DNA of 64,000 nt, taken from the NCBI RefSeq assembly GCF_016650635.1, contig NZ_JAEKFI010000005.1:186001-250000 (forward strand), read 5' to 3'. Position 1 is the stretch's first letter; the number at the start of each line of letters is the position of its first letter. A program made the position numbers and the translations under genes. Origin of the DNA: Pseudomonas sp. TH43 (GTDB lineage Bacteria > Pseudomonadota > Gammaproteobacteria > Pseudomonadales > Pseudomonadaceae). Positions 26,909-34,893 of the stretch are shown one piece after another. The notes beneath the pieces were generated by a model. The model did no database searches, was not told the DNA's origin, and was given only the letters and a program-made list of their open reading frames with translations.

Positions 26909-27136
26909 ATGCTCATTCCCTACGACGCTCTTGAAGTCGACACCCTCACCCGTCTCATCGAAGATTTCGTCACCCGCGACGGTACCGACAACGGTGATGA
27001 CACGCCGCTGGAAACCCGCGTGCTGCGCGTGCGCCAGGCACTGACCAAGGGCCAGGCACTGATCGTCTTCGACCCGGAAAGCGAGCAGTGCCAGTTGATG
27101 CTCAAGCACGACGTGCCCAAGCACCTTTTCGACTGA
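26909..27136 (+). CDS. YheU family protein
   Basis: The product is 75 aa. It starts MLIPYDALEVDTLTRLIEDF and has VRQALTKGQALIVFDPESE, the conserved body of the YheU family (UPF0270), whose function is unknown. ATG 26909 is preferred over GTG 26903 because CCGAGG then lies at proper spacing. It converges on the csrA-type gene with a 5-bp gap. Confidence 0.88.
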   Translation: MLIPYDALEVDTLTRLIEDFVTRDGTDNGDDTPLETRVLRVRQALTKGQALIVFDPESEQCQLMLKHDVPKHLFD

Positions 27137-27141
27137 AACCT

Positions 27142-27327
27142 TCAGCGCGCTTTTTCCGCAGCCTGCTTGCGCTGGATCCGGTCATAGACCTCCGAGCGAT
27201 GAACATTGACCTTCTGTGGCGCGTCGACGCCAAAGCGCACGCTGGAACCGTTGACTGACAAAACGCGCAGGGAAATGTCGTCACCGATGGAAATCAACTC
27301 ACCAACAACACGGCTGAGTACAAGCAT
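27142..27327 (-). CDS. csrA: CsrA/Rsm-family RNA-binding translational regulator
   Basis: The product is 61 aa. It has the CsrA fold: MLVLSRVVGELISIGDDISL, then VRFGVDAPQKVNVHRSEVYDRIQ, including the conserved VHR...E..RI that contacts GGA-containing RNA. It begins MLVLSR, unlike the MLILTR start of the main RsmA and RsmE paralogues known in fluorescent Pseudomonas, and may be the RsmI-type copy; this assignment is from memory and tentative. CsrA dimers block translation at GGA motifs and are sequestered by sRNAs such as RsmY/Z. AAGGACG precedes the ATG. Confidence 0.9.
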   Translation of the reverse strand: MLVLSRVVGELISIGDDISLRVLSVNGSSVRFGVDAPQKVNVHRSEVYDRIQRKQAAEKAR

Positions 27328-27465
27328 GAGGTTCGTCCTTCAGGGTTAGCAAACCCTGAAGATGCGCGGCTTGCCGGCGCGCCACAATGCACGGCCGGCA
27401 AATCAGTCTTGCCTTACACCTTCGCCAGCATTGAGCTGTCAGACGCTTCCCACAAAACCATCGAT

Positions 27466-27798
27466 TCAGGCCGCAGAGAAGCGCGGCCCGAACAGAATCA
27501 CGCTGGCGCCGATCACGCACAACGCCACGCCGATCCAATCCGAACCCAGCGGACGCACGCGCTCCACCACCGCCAGCCAGCCGATCGAAGCGACGATATA
27601 AATGCCACCGTAAGCGGCATAAGCGCGGCCGGCGTAAGCCGCTTCGACACGCGTCAGCAACAGCGCGAACAGGGTCAGGCTGAGCAGTGCCGGAATTACC
27701 CACAACGCACTTTTGCCCTGGCGCAACCACATATAGAAGGCGAAACAACCGGCGATTTCAAACAACGCCGCGAGGAAGAACCACAAATAATTGAGCAT
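27466..27798 (-). CDS. YnfA family small membrane protein
   Basis: The product is 110 aa with four transmembrane helices. It has the family segments LFEIAGCFAFYMWLR and AAYGGIYIVASIGWLAVVE...RPLGSDWIGVALCVIGASVILF. It resembles small multidrug-resistance/DMT proteins, and YnfA-type proteins have been proposed as SMR-like exporters. The start at 27798 (MLNYLWFF) is chosen over an upstream frame that adds a non-membrane tail. Confidence 0.9.
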   Translation of the reverse strand: MLNYLWFFLAALFEIAGCFAFYMWLRQGKSALWVIPALLSLTLFALLLTRVEAAYAGRAYAAYGGIYIVASIGWLAVVERVRPLGSDWIGVALCVIGASVILFGPRFSAA

Positions 27799-27861
27799 GC
27801 ACACATCTCGGCAAGGTGACCCAGGCGGCCACCCTAACGAGGCGAGCACCAACGGGCAAGG

Positions 27862-28677
27862 TCAGCCGTTGTTCTGTTTGGCCTTGGCGCGCATTTTCTC
27901 GGCCATCGACGTCATTTCGTTATAGAGCAGTTGCGGGTTCTTCTGCTTGATCGCCCAGGCCATGCGCCCTTGTTCGTGGGGAAGGATCATGAATTCACCG
28001 GCGGCTACTTGCTGATAAATGTAGTCGGCGATGTCGGCGGCGGTGATCGGCGAACTTTCCAGCAACTTGCCAACTTGCGCTTTCATGGCCGGAGTCGGGC
28101 CACGGAAGGAATCGAGCAAGTTGGTCTGGAAGAAGGACGGGCAGACCACGTGCACGCCAACTTCCTGCTGCGCCAGTTCGATCAGCAAGCTTTCCGAGAG
28201 CGCAACCACGCCAGCCTTGGCCACGTTGTAGTTACTCATTGCCGGGCCTTGCATCAGTGCGGCCATGGAGGCGATGTTGATGATCTTGCCTTTGCTTTGT
28301 TCCAACAGCGGCAGGAACGCTTTACAGCCCTTGACCACGCCCATCAGGTTGATTGCGATCTGCCAGTCCCAATCTTCCAGCGACAGCTCGCTGAAGAAAC
28401 CGCCCGAGGCCACGCCAGCGTTGTTGACGATGATGTCGATGCCGCCGAGCTTTTCTTCACAAGCCTGGGCGAAGGCCGTGAGCTGGCTGTAATCGCGCAC
28501 ATCGCAGCGCTGGATGAAACCGTCGCCGCCCGCCTCGCGAACCTGTTTCAGGGTTTCCTGCAAGCCGGGTTCGCTGACGTCGGACAAGGCCAGCTGCCAG
28601 CCTTCACGCGCCCAGCGCAGTGCGATTTCGCGGCCCAAACCCGAGCCCGCGCCAGTGATCATCATGCGATTTTGCAT
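27862..28677 (-). CDS. SDR family oxidoreductase
   Basis: The product is 271 aa and a classical short-chain dehydrogenase. It has the cofactor loop TGAGSGLGREIA (residues 8-19), NNAGVASGG, and the catalytic Ser and YxxxK (SNYNVAKAG). The substrate is unknown. ATG 28677 gives the usual start just before the first beta strand; the frame is open upstream through a repeat. The gene stands alone. Confidence 0.9.
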   Translation of the reverse strand: MQNRMMITGAGSGLGREIALRWAREGWQLALSDVSEPGLQETLKQVREAGGDGFIQRCDVRDYSQLTAFAQACEEKLGGIDIIVNNAGVASGGFFSELSLEDWDWQIAINLMGVVKGCKAFLPLLEQSKGKIINIASMAALMQGPAMSNYNVAKAGVVALSESLLIELAQQEVGVHVVCPSFFQTNLLDSFRGPTPAMKAQVGKLLESSPITAADIADYIYQQVAAGEFMILPHEQGRMAWAIKQKNPQLLYNEMTSMAEKMRAKAKQNNG

Positions 28678-28766
28678 AGCAGACAGCCTTGTTGTTCCGG
28701 GGAAGATGCGCGGAGTGTAGCGAAGGTTCTGCGCGCGCCCACGCTCCATCAAGTTGCTGAATGGAG

Positions 28767-28842
28767 GATCAAAAGATCGCCGCCTGCGGCAGTCCCTACA
28801 CCGATTCGCGCAGGCACTGTCGCAGGCTGCGATCTTTTGATC
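28767..28842. repeat. Palindrome of the GATCAAAAGATCGC class
   Basis: The arms GATCAAAAGATCGC and GCGATCTTTTGATC bracket a loop with CCTGCGGCAG and its partner CTGTCGCAGG. A related element is at 55382-55449. This is another class of intergenic Pseudomonas repeat. Confidence 0.75.
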
Positions 28843-28893
28843 TTGCGCTTCAAACGAAATAAGCGAGCAATCCAAATACATTAAAAAAACATT

Positions 28894-28921
28894 GAATTTT
28901 CTTTCATTCGCACCGGTCGGA
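28894..28921 (+). promoter_or_regulatory. Possible AlgU (sigma-22)-type promoter
   Basis: GAATTT (28894-28899), 17 bp, then TCGGA (28917-28921), close to the GAACTT-N16/17-TCNNA pattern of AlgU promoters. It lies about 85 bp before the DUF3309 gene. One mismatch in the -35 hexamer and no experimental support make this tentative. Confidence 0.25.
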
Positions 28922-29007
28922 TTTTGTAAGCCGTCTGGAAATTACTTACTCTCCAGCCGCCCTTTGAACACCAAGACTTCTCGAACTCTCTCAACAAGGA
29001 AATCGAC

Positions 29008-29160
29008 ATGGGCACAATTCTTATCATTATCCTGATCCTGTTGCTGATCGGTGGTCTGCCGGTCTTCCCGCACTCCAGAAGTTGGGGCTATGGTCCGTCG
29101 GGCATTATTGGTGTGGTGCTGGTCGTGCTGTTGGTGCTGTTGCTACTTGGCCGGATATAA
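29008..29160 (+). CDS. DUF3309 small hydrophobic protein
   Basis: The product is 50 aa: MGTILIIILILLLIGGLPVF, then PHSRSWGYGPSGIIGVVLVV and a hydrophobic end. Two hydrophobic segments flank a Gly/Pro/Tyr turn, as in the DUF3309 family of tiny membrane proteins of unknown function, often linked with stress. AAGGAA precedes ATG 29008 and a strong terminator follows, which supports a real monocistronic gene. Confidence 0.85.
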   Translation: MGTILIIILILLLIGGLPVFPHSRSWGYGPSGIIGVVLVVLLVLLLLGRI

Positions 29161-29173
29161 CGATCTAAGCCGC

Positions 29174-29208
29174 AAAAAAAAGAGGCCCTTTTCAGGGCCT
29201 CTTTTTTA
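29174..29208. terminator. Bidirectional Rho-independent terminator
   Basis: The hairpin AGAGGCCC/GGGCCTCT has A and T runs on both sides and sits between the DUF3309 gene (plus) and the convergent LTA-synthase-like gene (minus). Confidence 0.9.
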
Positions 29209-29234
29209 TCGCGCGGAGTTTATTGCACGAGCAA

Positions 29235-31328
29235 TCAGTCCGGCTTGCCGTTAATCACACCGGCGGTGTTGTCCATCAGACTCTTGGTCGCTGTTTGCAG
29301 GAACGCCTCAAGCTTGAGTTTCAACTCGGCGGTGCGCGGAGCATCAGGAATGATCTCGGCACTTGGGTTGGCGCCCAACTGGTACTGATAGATCTTCGGT
29401 GCCATTTCTTTCTCTTTCGGCAGCACGAGAATCTGGTCAGCGGTGACGATCGCAGTGGTCTGCTCGCTGCCCGACGGCTTGATCACACCGAAACCGGTGT
29501 CGCCTTCCGGCAGGTTGAGCAGGTCACGGCCCCAGCACTGATGACGCACTTCGCCACCGAGACGACCCATGATGGTCGGCACGATGTCGATCTGCGTACC
29601 CACGGTGTGGTCACGGGTGCCGAACTTTTCCTGGATGCCCGGCGCGATCATCAGCATCGGCACGTTGAAGCGACCCAGGTCCATTTCGGTGATCTGGCGC
29701 TCGTTGCCGAAACCGTGGTCGCCGACGATGACAAACAGGGTCTCCTTGAAGTACGGCTCTTTACGCGCCTTCTCGAAGAACTGGCCCAGCGCCCAGTCGG
29801 AGTAACGCATGGCGGTCAGGTGTTCGTTGAGGCTGCCACGATCGGTTACGCGCTCGACCGGCAATGGCGTCGGCAAGGCATACGGCGTGTGGTTCGACAG
29901 GGTTTGCAACAAGGCGTAGAACGGCTTGCCGTTTTCCCGTGCCTTCAGCTCGACCAGACCGCGGTCGAACATGTCCTGGTCGGACACGCCCCAGGTCGGA
30001 TCGGAGAACACCGGGTTGACGAAGTCGTTACGGCCAACGAAGTTGGTCATGCCCTGGTTGCTGAAGAAGCCCGACTGGTTGTCCCAGGCGAAGTCGCCGT
30101 TATAGACGTAGACGTCGTCATACTTGCGTGCGCTGAGCAGCTGCGGCAGACCCGACAGTTTGTGGCTGCCTTCCGGTGTCTGCATCAGGTATTCGAAACC
30201 CGGCAGGTTAGGGAAGCACGCCATGGTGGCGAACATGCCCTGGTGGGTATGCGTGCCGTTGGAGAAGAAGCGGTCGAACAGCAGGCCTTCTTTCGACAAT
30301 TTGTCCAGATACGGCGTGATGTTGCCCGGCGCGCCCAAGGCACCGACGGAGTGACCGGCCATGCTCTCCATGAGGATCACGACAACGTTCTTGATCGGCA
30401 GGGTTTTGTCGGCGGGCGGCGTGTAATCACGGCGCACGGCGGCGATGTCAGCGTCGACCAGTTTGTCGTCCGGCATCACCAGCATCTCGCGTACCACTTT
30501 CTGCGCCTGTTCTTGCGGCAGTGTGGCTTTCCAGATGTTGTCGCGGTCTTCGCCCATGCGGTCCTTGGCAGCCGCGATCAGCGACAGCGTGCCGTTGAGG
30601 CCGAGCTGGTTGGCGAAGTTCGATTCGGTGGTGTAGACGTCACCCCAACGCAGCGGTGGGCCCTGACGCAGGGTGCCACGGGCGGCGACCACGCAGATCA
30701 GCAGGCAAACCACGAATACCCCGAGGCGCGCATACCACGGCGCGATCTGACGCGTGCCGACGCTGCCACCACTGAAAGGCCCGCGCGGACGCGTGGCGCG
30801 GTCGGCACCTTTGAATGCCAGGGTCAGAATGACCGTGCCGATGACCCACGCCAGCAGATAGCGCACCACCGGGAAACCGTACCAGAGCATGCTCATCACG
30901 GTTTTCGGGTCTTCTTTCACGTACTGGAACACCAGGCCGTTAAGGCGCTGGTGGAACTCGCGGTAGAAGTCCATCTCCATCAGGCCGAGGAACAGCGCGA
31001 TGCTCGAAGCGACGGTGAGCCACAGACGGAAAAAGCCGCGCGCGGCCATGGCACGGGCGCTGAACAGCGCCAGCACCAGCGGAATGCACACGTAGACCAC
31101 CAGGCGCAGGTCGAAACGCAGGCCGTTGGCGAAGGCTTCGAGGAAGGTCGAGGCCGGGGTGTCGAGGATCATCTCGCGGTTGTAGACCAGCAGCGCGAGG
31201 CGCAGCACGGAAAACATCACCATCATGACCAGCGCACAAAGCAGCGTGTAGGCCAGATGCGATTTGACGGTCGGTTGCAGCAGGCGACTGGAAGATCGCT
31301 GCTGATTCAGGGCGTCCGGGTTTGCCAT
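29235..31328 (-). CDS. LTA-synthase-family sulfatase (phosphoglycerol/ethanolamine transferase type)
   Basis: The product is 697 aa. The N-terminal region (about 1-225) has five transmembrane helices. The periplasmic sulfatase-fold domain shows VVVILMESMAGHSVG, the nucleophile Thr in GTHTHQG (near residue 357), NGDFAWDNQSGFF and VIVGDHGFGNE (metal ligands). The family moves phosphoglycerol, phosphoethanolamine or similar groups onto glycans or lipids, for example in OpgB-like glucan modification; the acceptor here is unknown. It is transcribed alone towards a shared terminator. Confidence 0.9.
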   Translation of the reverse strand: MANPDALNQQRSSSRLLQPTVKSHLAYTLLCALVMMVMFSVLRLALLVYNREMILDTPASTFLEAFANGLRFDLRLVVYVCIPLVLALFSARAMAARGFFRLWLTVASSIALFLGLMEMDFYREFHQRLNGLVFQYVKEDPKTVMSMLWYGFPVVRYLLAWVIGTVILTLAFKGADRATRPRGPFSGGSVGTRQIAPWYARLGVFVVCLLICVVAARGTLRQGPPLRWGDVYTTESNFANQLGLNGTLSLIAAAKDRMGEDRDNIWKATLPQEQAQKVVREMLVMPDDKLVDADIAAVRRDYTPPADKTLPIKNVVVILMESMAGHSVGALGAPGNITPYLDKLSKEGLLFDRFFSNGTHTHQGMFATMACFPNLPGFEYLMQTPEGSHKLSGLPQLLSARKYDDVYVYNGDFAWDNQSGFFSNQGMTNFVGRNDFVNPVFSDPTWGVSDQDMFDRGLVELKARENGKPFYALLQTLSNHTPYALPTPLPVERVTDRGSLNEHLTAMRYSDWALGQFFEKARKEPYFKETLFVIVGDHGFGNERQITEMDLGRFNVPMLMIAPGIQEKFGTRDHTVGTQIDIVPTIMGRLGGEVRHQCWGRDLLNLPEGDTGFGVIKPSGSEQTTAIVTADQILVLPKEKEMAPKIYQYQLGANPSAEIIPDAPRTAELKLKLEAFLQTATKSLMDNTAGVINGKPD

Positions 31329-31634
31329 GTCGTTTTAGGACCCATTGGAAGTTGAAGTTGCAAAAAATACAGCGGCGCCATGCCCTCTATTGGTCATTCC
31401 AGACCCCGGGGCGTGCGCGGTGCGCAAATGTTGCACGATCACCCGCACCATTGCCATTGATTACTGCCCTGCTGTCAGACACTTTCATTCAAGGCCGGAA
31501 CAGCGTGTAAACAGTGCGGGCGGATTGTCTTGAACGCTTTGTGAAAATTTCGTTCAACGCATATCTGGAAACACAATATAGATACAAAACAAAACGCCCC
31601 GAATCGATCGGGGCGTTTTTGTGCAAAGCGTTGC
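31329..31634. other. Intergenic region upstream of the LTA-synthase-like gene
   Basis: These 306 bp hold the promoter side of the LTA-synthase-like gene and, at the right end, the terminator of the START-domain gene (31589-31620). No gene is supported here; short frames lack ribosome sites and family features. Confidence 0.5.
31589..31620 (-). terminator. Rho-independent terminator after START gene
   Basis: The hairpin ACGCCCCG/CGGGGCGT, flanked by A and T runs, lies 15 bp past the stop of the START-domain gene on the minus strand. It is symmetric enough to work in both directions. Confidence 0.88.
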
Positions 31635-32240
31635 TTACTTCTCGGCGCGCTCTTTCAAAGCTTTGAGGGTGTTGAACGGCGCATCCACCACGAACTTGTT
31701 GGCCACCATCGCCGGCACGCTGCCGCCTGGCTCAGTGTGCACTTGATAGGTCACTTCGACCTGGTCACCTTTTGGTACGAACTTCCAGAAACCTTTGACC
31801 TGTGCCACACGGATAAAACCTTTCTCTTCCGGAAGGTACTTAGGCACGCCTTCAAGGTTACGGGTCAGGCTGCCATCAGCGCCTTCAACGGTGGTGACGT
31901 GCAGCACCGAGTCACGCGGCGTGACCGGCCACGGCGTGTTGAACTGGGTGTAGGTCCAGCTCTGGTCGCCTTCGTGCTTGAGCAGTTTCTGGGTTTTGCA
32001 CTCGTGAATCCAGGCGCAGGCGCCGGAAACGTCTTCTTGCAGTGCGCGCAGTTTGGCAACGGTGGTCTTCATCAGCGCGACACCCTGATAGGACTTGTAG
32101 TCCGAACCCGGCACTTCACTCAGAGAAACCTTGATGCCCTCTTCGTTCTTGGCAACCTTCCAGTCTTCCGCCTGAGCAACCGACGTAGCCAGCACAGCCG
32201 TCAAACCACACAACACAGCGATACGATGCAGCGAACCCAT
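31635..32240 (-). CDS. START-domain exported protein
   Basis: The product is 201 aa. A signal peptide (residues 1-24, cut after AQA) is followed by a START-like lipid-binding domain (WKVAKNEEGIKVSLSEVPGS, YTQFNTPWPVTPRDSVLHVT, VKGFWKFVPKGDQVEVTYQ). Such bacterial START proteins are expected in the periplasm and bind hydrophobic ligands, here unknown. ATG 32240 follows AAGGAA, and the open frame upstream lacks a signal. It is the last gene before its own terminator. Confidence 0.88.
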   Translation of the reverse strand: MGSLHRIAVLCGLTAVLATSVAQAEDWKVAKNEEGIKVSLSEVPGSDYKSYQGVALMKTTVAKLRALQEDVSGACAWIHECKTQKLLKHEGDQSWTYTQFNTPWPVTPRDSVLHVTTVEGADGSLTRNLEGVPKYLPEEKGFIRVAQVKGFWKFVPKGDQVEVTYQVHTEPGGSVPAMVANKFVVDAPFNTLKALKERAEK

Positions 32241-32281
32241 AGTCTTATTCCTTATTGTTGAAGTTCCGTTCGTTTGACACA

Positions 32282-32536
32282 TCACGCCGCCGTCATTTGC
32301 TCCCACCAGCCGATCAGTCTGATCGCTTCTTCCGAACTGCTGCCGCAGACTTCGATGTCGGCAGAGAAGCCGGAACAGACTGCCGGGCGCTCCGGGCGGC
32401 CAAAAATGCTGCACAGGTTTTCGACCGAAAGTTGCACGCAACGTTCGCCGGCAGGTTTGCCCTGGGGCATGCCGGGAATCGGTGAGCTGATGGAAGGGGC
32501 AATGCAGCAAGCGCCACAGCCTTCACGGCATTTCAT
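32282..32536 (-). CDS. YkgJ-type cysteine-cluster protein
   Basis: The product is 84 aa with Cys at CREGCGACC, a central CVQL...CSIFG and CSGF, the spaced-cysteine pattern of YkgJ-family proteins that probably bind zinc or an Fe-S cluster. The start is taken as ATG 32536, which has GAGGA 10 bp upstream, rather than the TTG at 32545. It stands 41 bp upstream of the START gene in the same direction. Confidence 0.85.
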   Translation of the reverse strand: MKCREGCGACCIAPSISSPIPGMPQGKPAGERCVQLSVENLCSIFGRPERPAVCSGFSADIEVCGSSSEEAIRLIGWWEQMTAA

Positions 32537-32702
32537 GACGAACAAATCCTCGCGACGGGCGATGTGTAAAAGAGACGCGGAACAGAGTAACCGCTAAAAC
32601 GGCTGTTTAAAATTCCCTGAACCGGGCTTTTTACCGATAAGTGAATGTGACTGACCAGTCTCCGACAAAGCGTCTGGTCTGCGGGTCACAGACGGATGGT
32701 AT

Positions 32703-33173
32703 TTACTGCTTGAATTCGAAATCCAACGCTGCGCCTTCCACTTCGCGGCGCTCATCGTTGCGCAGTTGCAACTGCATTTCGTTGCTGAGCAGACGGCCGT
32801 TAAGTTGAAAACCGCTATTTTTTTCGCCGAACATCTGCGGCAGGATTGGCTCGCGCTTAGGCAGGTCAATGGTTCCCTTGGGCTTCAGTTCTTGAACCAT
32901 GTCCCTGGGCAGGCTGAGATCGAGTTTGGCCGCTGGTAATTTGGTTTTCGCTACTTCACTGGCGGGTTTCGACTTGGCAGCGATCGGTGGGCGTTTCTTG
33001 ACGATTTTCTGTTGGGGCTTCTTGGCGGGCACTGCTTTTTTCACAGCCGCCGATTTTTTCGCTGTGCTGGTTGCGGCCGGTTTTTCCTGAACCGTGGCCG
33101 CCACAACAGCAGGCGCATGACCGATCATCAGCAAGCACAGCAAAACCCAGGTGGCAGGAAAAATCGCTTTCAT
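32703..33173 (-). CDS. Exported Lys/Ala-rich protein of unknown function
   Basis: The product is 156 aa. A signal peptide (about 1-26, cut near VVAA) is followed by a low-complexity Lys/Ala/Pro region (about 27-80). A more ordered end follows (LDLSLPRDMVQELKPKGTID, then GFQLNGRLLSNEMQLQLRND). Similar proteins in Pseudomonas are sometimes labelled 'translation initiation factor 2' only because of the Lys/Ala repeats; nothing supports that role. ATG 33173 is chosen because it gives a clean signal peptide. Confidence 0.7.
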   Translation of the reverse strand: MKAIFPATWVLLCLLMIGHAPAVVAATVQEKPAATSTAKKSAAVKKAVPAKKPQQKIVKKRPPIAAKSKPASEVAKTKLPAAKLDLSLPRDMVQELKPKGTIDLPKREPILPQMFGEKNSGFQLNGRLLSNEMQLQLRNDERREVEGAALDFEFKQ

Positions 33174-33251
33174 GGACCCAACGAGTCTGACGGCAGAGGG
33201 CCATATGCTCGCTTGTTGGACGTCACAAGACAAGCGCGACCCTTCGTTCGT

Positions 33252-34691
33252 TCAGAATCCGCCAGCCGTTTCCTGACACAATTGCGTCGCCAGCAACCCC
33301 AGCGTCATCAACGCCCGCTCGGCCTCGCGGTTCCACGGAATGCCGCAATTCAGGCGGATACAGTGGTTGAACTGCTCGGTATTACTGAAGATCAGTCCCG
33401 GTGCAATGCTGATGCCCTGCTGCAATGCGCGAACATGCAATTCCTGGGTATTGACCCTCCCCGGCAGACTCACCCAAAGGATGAAACCGCCTGTGGGCCG
33501 GGTCATTTGCGTGCCTTCGGGGAAGTACTGCTGCACGGCCAACTGGAAGGCGCTGAGATTTTTTCGGTATTCCTGGCGGATGTACCGTAAATGCCGGTCA
33601 TAACCGCCGTTTTCCAGATAAGCGGCAATCGCCATCTGCGTAACGCTGCACGCCGAGTGCGTGGTGAACGTCTGCAAGCGCTGGATTTCCTGCTGATACT
33701 TGCCGGCGATCATCCAGCCGATGCGCACACCGGGCGACAAGGTCTTGGAGAAACTCGAGCAATAGATCACCCGGTCCAGACGGTCGTAGGCTTTCAGCGC
33801 CTTGGTGCGCCCCTGCTCAAACATGAGTTCGCCATAAATATCGTCTTCGACGATCTGAATATCGAAATCCGAGGCTAGCCGCAGCAGCTGTTTCTGCCGC
33901 TCTTCAGGCATGGTGCCGCCCAGCGGATTGCTCAGGCGCGTGGTCAGCACCAGCGCCTTGATCGACCATTGGTTGGCCGCCAGTTGCAGCGCTTCAAGGC
34001 TCATGCCGGTGGCAGGATCGCTGGGAATTTCAATGACTTTCAGGCCCAGCAGATCGGCCAGCTGCAGGAGGCCATAGTAAGTTGGCGATTCTGCGGCGAT
34101 CAGATCGCCCGGACGGGTAAGCACCCGCAACGACATTTGCAGGGCATCGACACATCCATGGGTGATCACCACCTCCGACGGATCGACTACCACGCCAGCG
34201 TCGCGCATGCGGATCGCCACTTGCCGGCGCAGCGGTTCAAAACCGGGGCTGAACATGTAGCTGAAAGCGCGCGGGCTGTGGAATCGGGTGACTTTGGCCA
34301 GTTGCTGGTGCAACGCACGCACTGGCAAGTAATCGACGCTGGGCACCGCTGCGCCCAACGGGAACACGCCTTCGCGGCGCGACTCGACCAGTACCTGCTG
34401 AATGATACTGCTGCGCGTGACCAGCCCCGGGCGCTCGACCCGGGCGATGTCCGGCGTCGGCGCGATCAGCGCGGGCGTCTGGTGTACGTAGTAACCGGAC
34501 TGTGGCCGTGCGCGAATCAGCCCCTGATCTTCGAGGTTGGCATAAGCTTGCAATACCGTCGCATGGCTGACGTTGAGCTGCGAACTCATCTTGCGTACCG
34601 AAGGCACGCGTTCCCCCGGTTGATAGACACCACGGCGAATGTCTTCGGCCAGTTGCTGAGCAATACGTTGGTAGAGCAAGAGATTGGTCAT
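33252..34691 (-). CDS. MocR-type transcriptional regulator (GntR HTH + aminotransferase domain)
   Basis: The product is 479 aa. The N-terminal winged helix (about 1-70; GVYQPGERVPSVRKMSSQLN, HATVLQAYANLEDQGLI) is joined to a PLP-dependent fold-type-I aminotransferase domain. That domain has the PLP Lys in SFSKTLSPGVRIGWM and the NPLGG loop. MocR/PdxR regulators sense PLP or amino-acid derivatives, and the target is often next door. The nearest genes here are not transaminases, so the regulated gene is unclear. It starts at ATG 34691. Confidence 0.92.
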   Translation of the reverse strand: MTNLLLYQRIAQQLAEDIRRGVYQPGERVPSVRKMSSQLNVSHATVLQAYANLEDQGLIRARPQSGYYVHQTPALIAPTPDIARVERPGLVTRSSIIQQVLVESRREGVFPLGAAVPSVDYLPVRALHQQLAKVTRFHSPRAFSYMFSPGFEPLRRQVAIRMRDAGVVVDPSEVVITHGCVDALQMSLRVLTRPGDLIAAESPTYYGLLQLADLLGLKVIEIPSDPATGMSLEALQLAANQWSIKALVLTTRLSNPLGGTMPEERQKQLLRLASDFDIQIVEDDIYGELMFEQGRTKALKAYDRLDRVIYCSSFSKTLSPGVRIGWMIAGKYQQEIQRLQTFTTHSACSVTQMAIAAYLENGGYDRHLRYIRQEYRKNLSAFQLAVQQYFPEGTQMTRPTGGFILWVSLPGRVNTQELHVRALQQGISIAPGLIFSNTEQFNHCIRLNCGIPWNREAERALMTLGLLATQLCQETAGGF

Positions 34692-34843
34692 GACGCAGCA
34701 CTCGATTTCACGGGCATTTTATTCTTGTGTGAAACAATACCGGAACAGTTTAGAAGTGTACTGGGACAGTTGCCACTTTAGTCGACCATACAGTGCGGTG
34801 TCTGCCCCCGACTGTACTGATTTGCGAGCCATTCGACAGACGT

Positions 34844-34879
34844 AAAAAAGCCCGGTACTGCATGACAGTCCGGGCTTTC
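34844..34879 (-). terminator. Rho-independent terminator after the OmpA-family gene
   Basis: On the minus strand AAAGCCCGGACTGT pairs with ACAGTCCGGGCTTT-like sequence (AGCCCGG/CCGGGCT core) and runs into T residues. It lies 15 bp past the OmpA-family stop. Confidence 0.85.
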
Positions 34880-34893
34880 CAGAGACGCAACCC

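Larger units (their letters stand above)
28678..29007. other. Intergenic region between SDR gene and DUF3309 gene
   Basis: These 330 bp contain no gene. They hold the palindrome at 28767-28842, an AT-rich stretch (28870-28905) and a possible sigma-AlgU-like promoter at 28894-28921 for the downstream DUF3309 gene. Confidence 0.5.

Noticed and set aside
29223..31355. Plus-strand 710-residue open frame over the LTA-synthase-like gene
   Set aside because: It is His/Arg/Gln-rich with no fold signal and mirrors the real minus-strand gene; typical of high-GC third-position bias.
32703..33173. Translation initiation factor 2-like label for the Lys/Ala-rich exported protein
   Set aside because: The likeness rests only on low-complexity Lys/Ala repeats; a signal peptide argues against a translation role.
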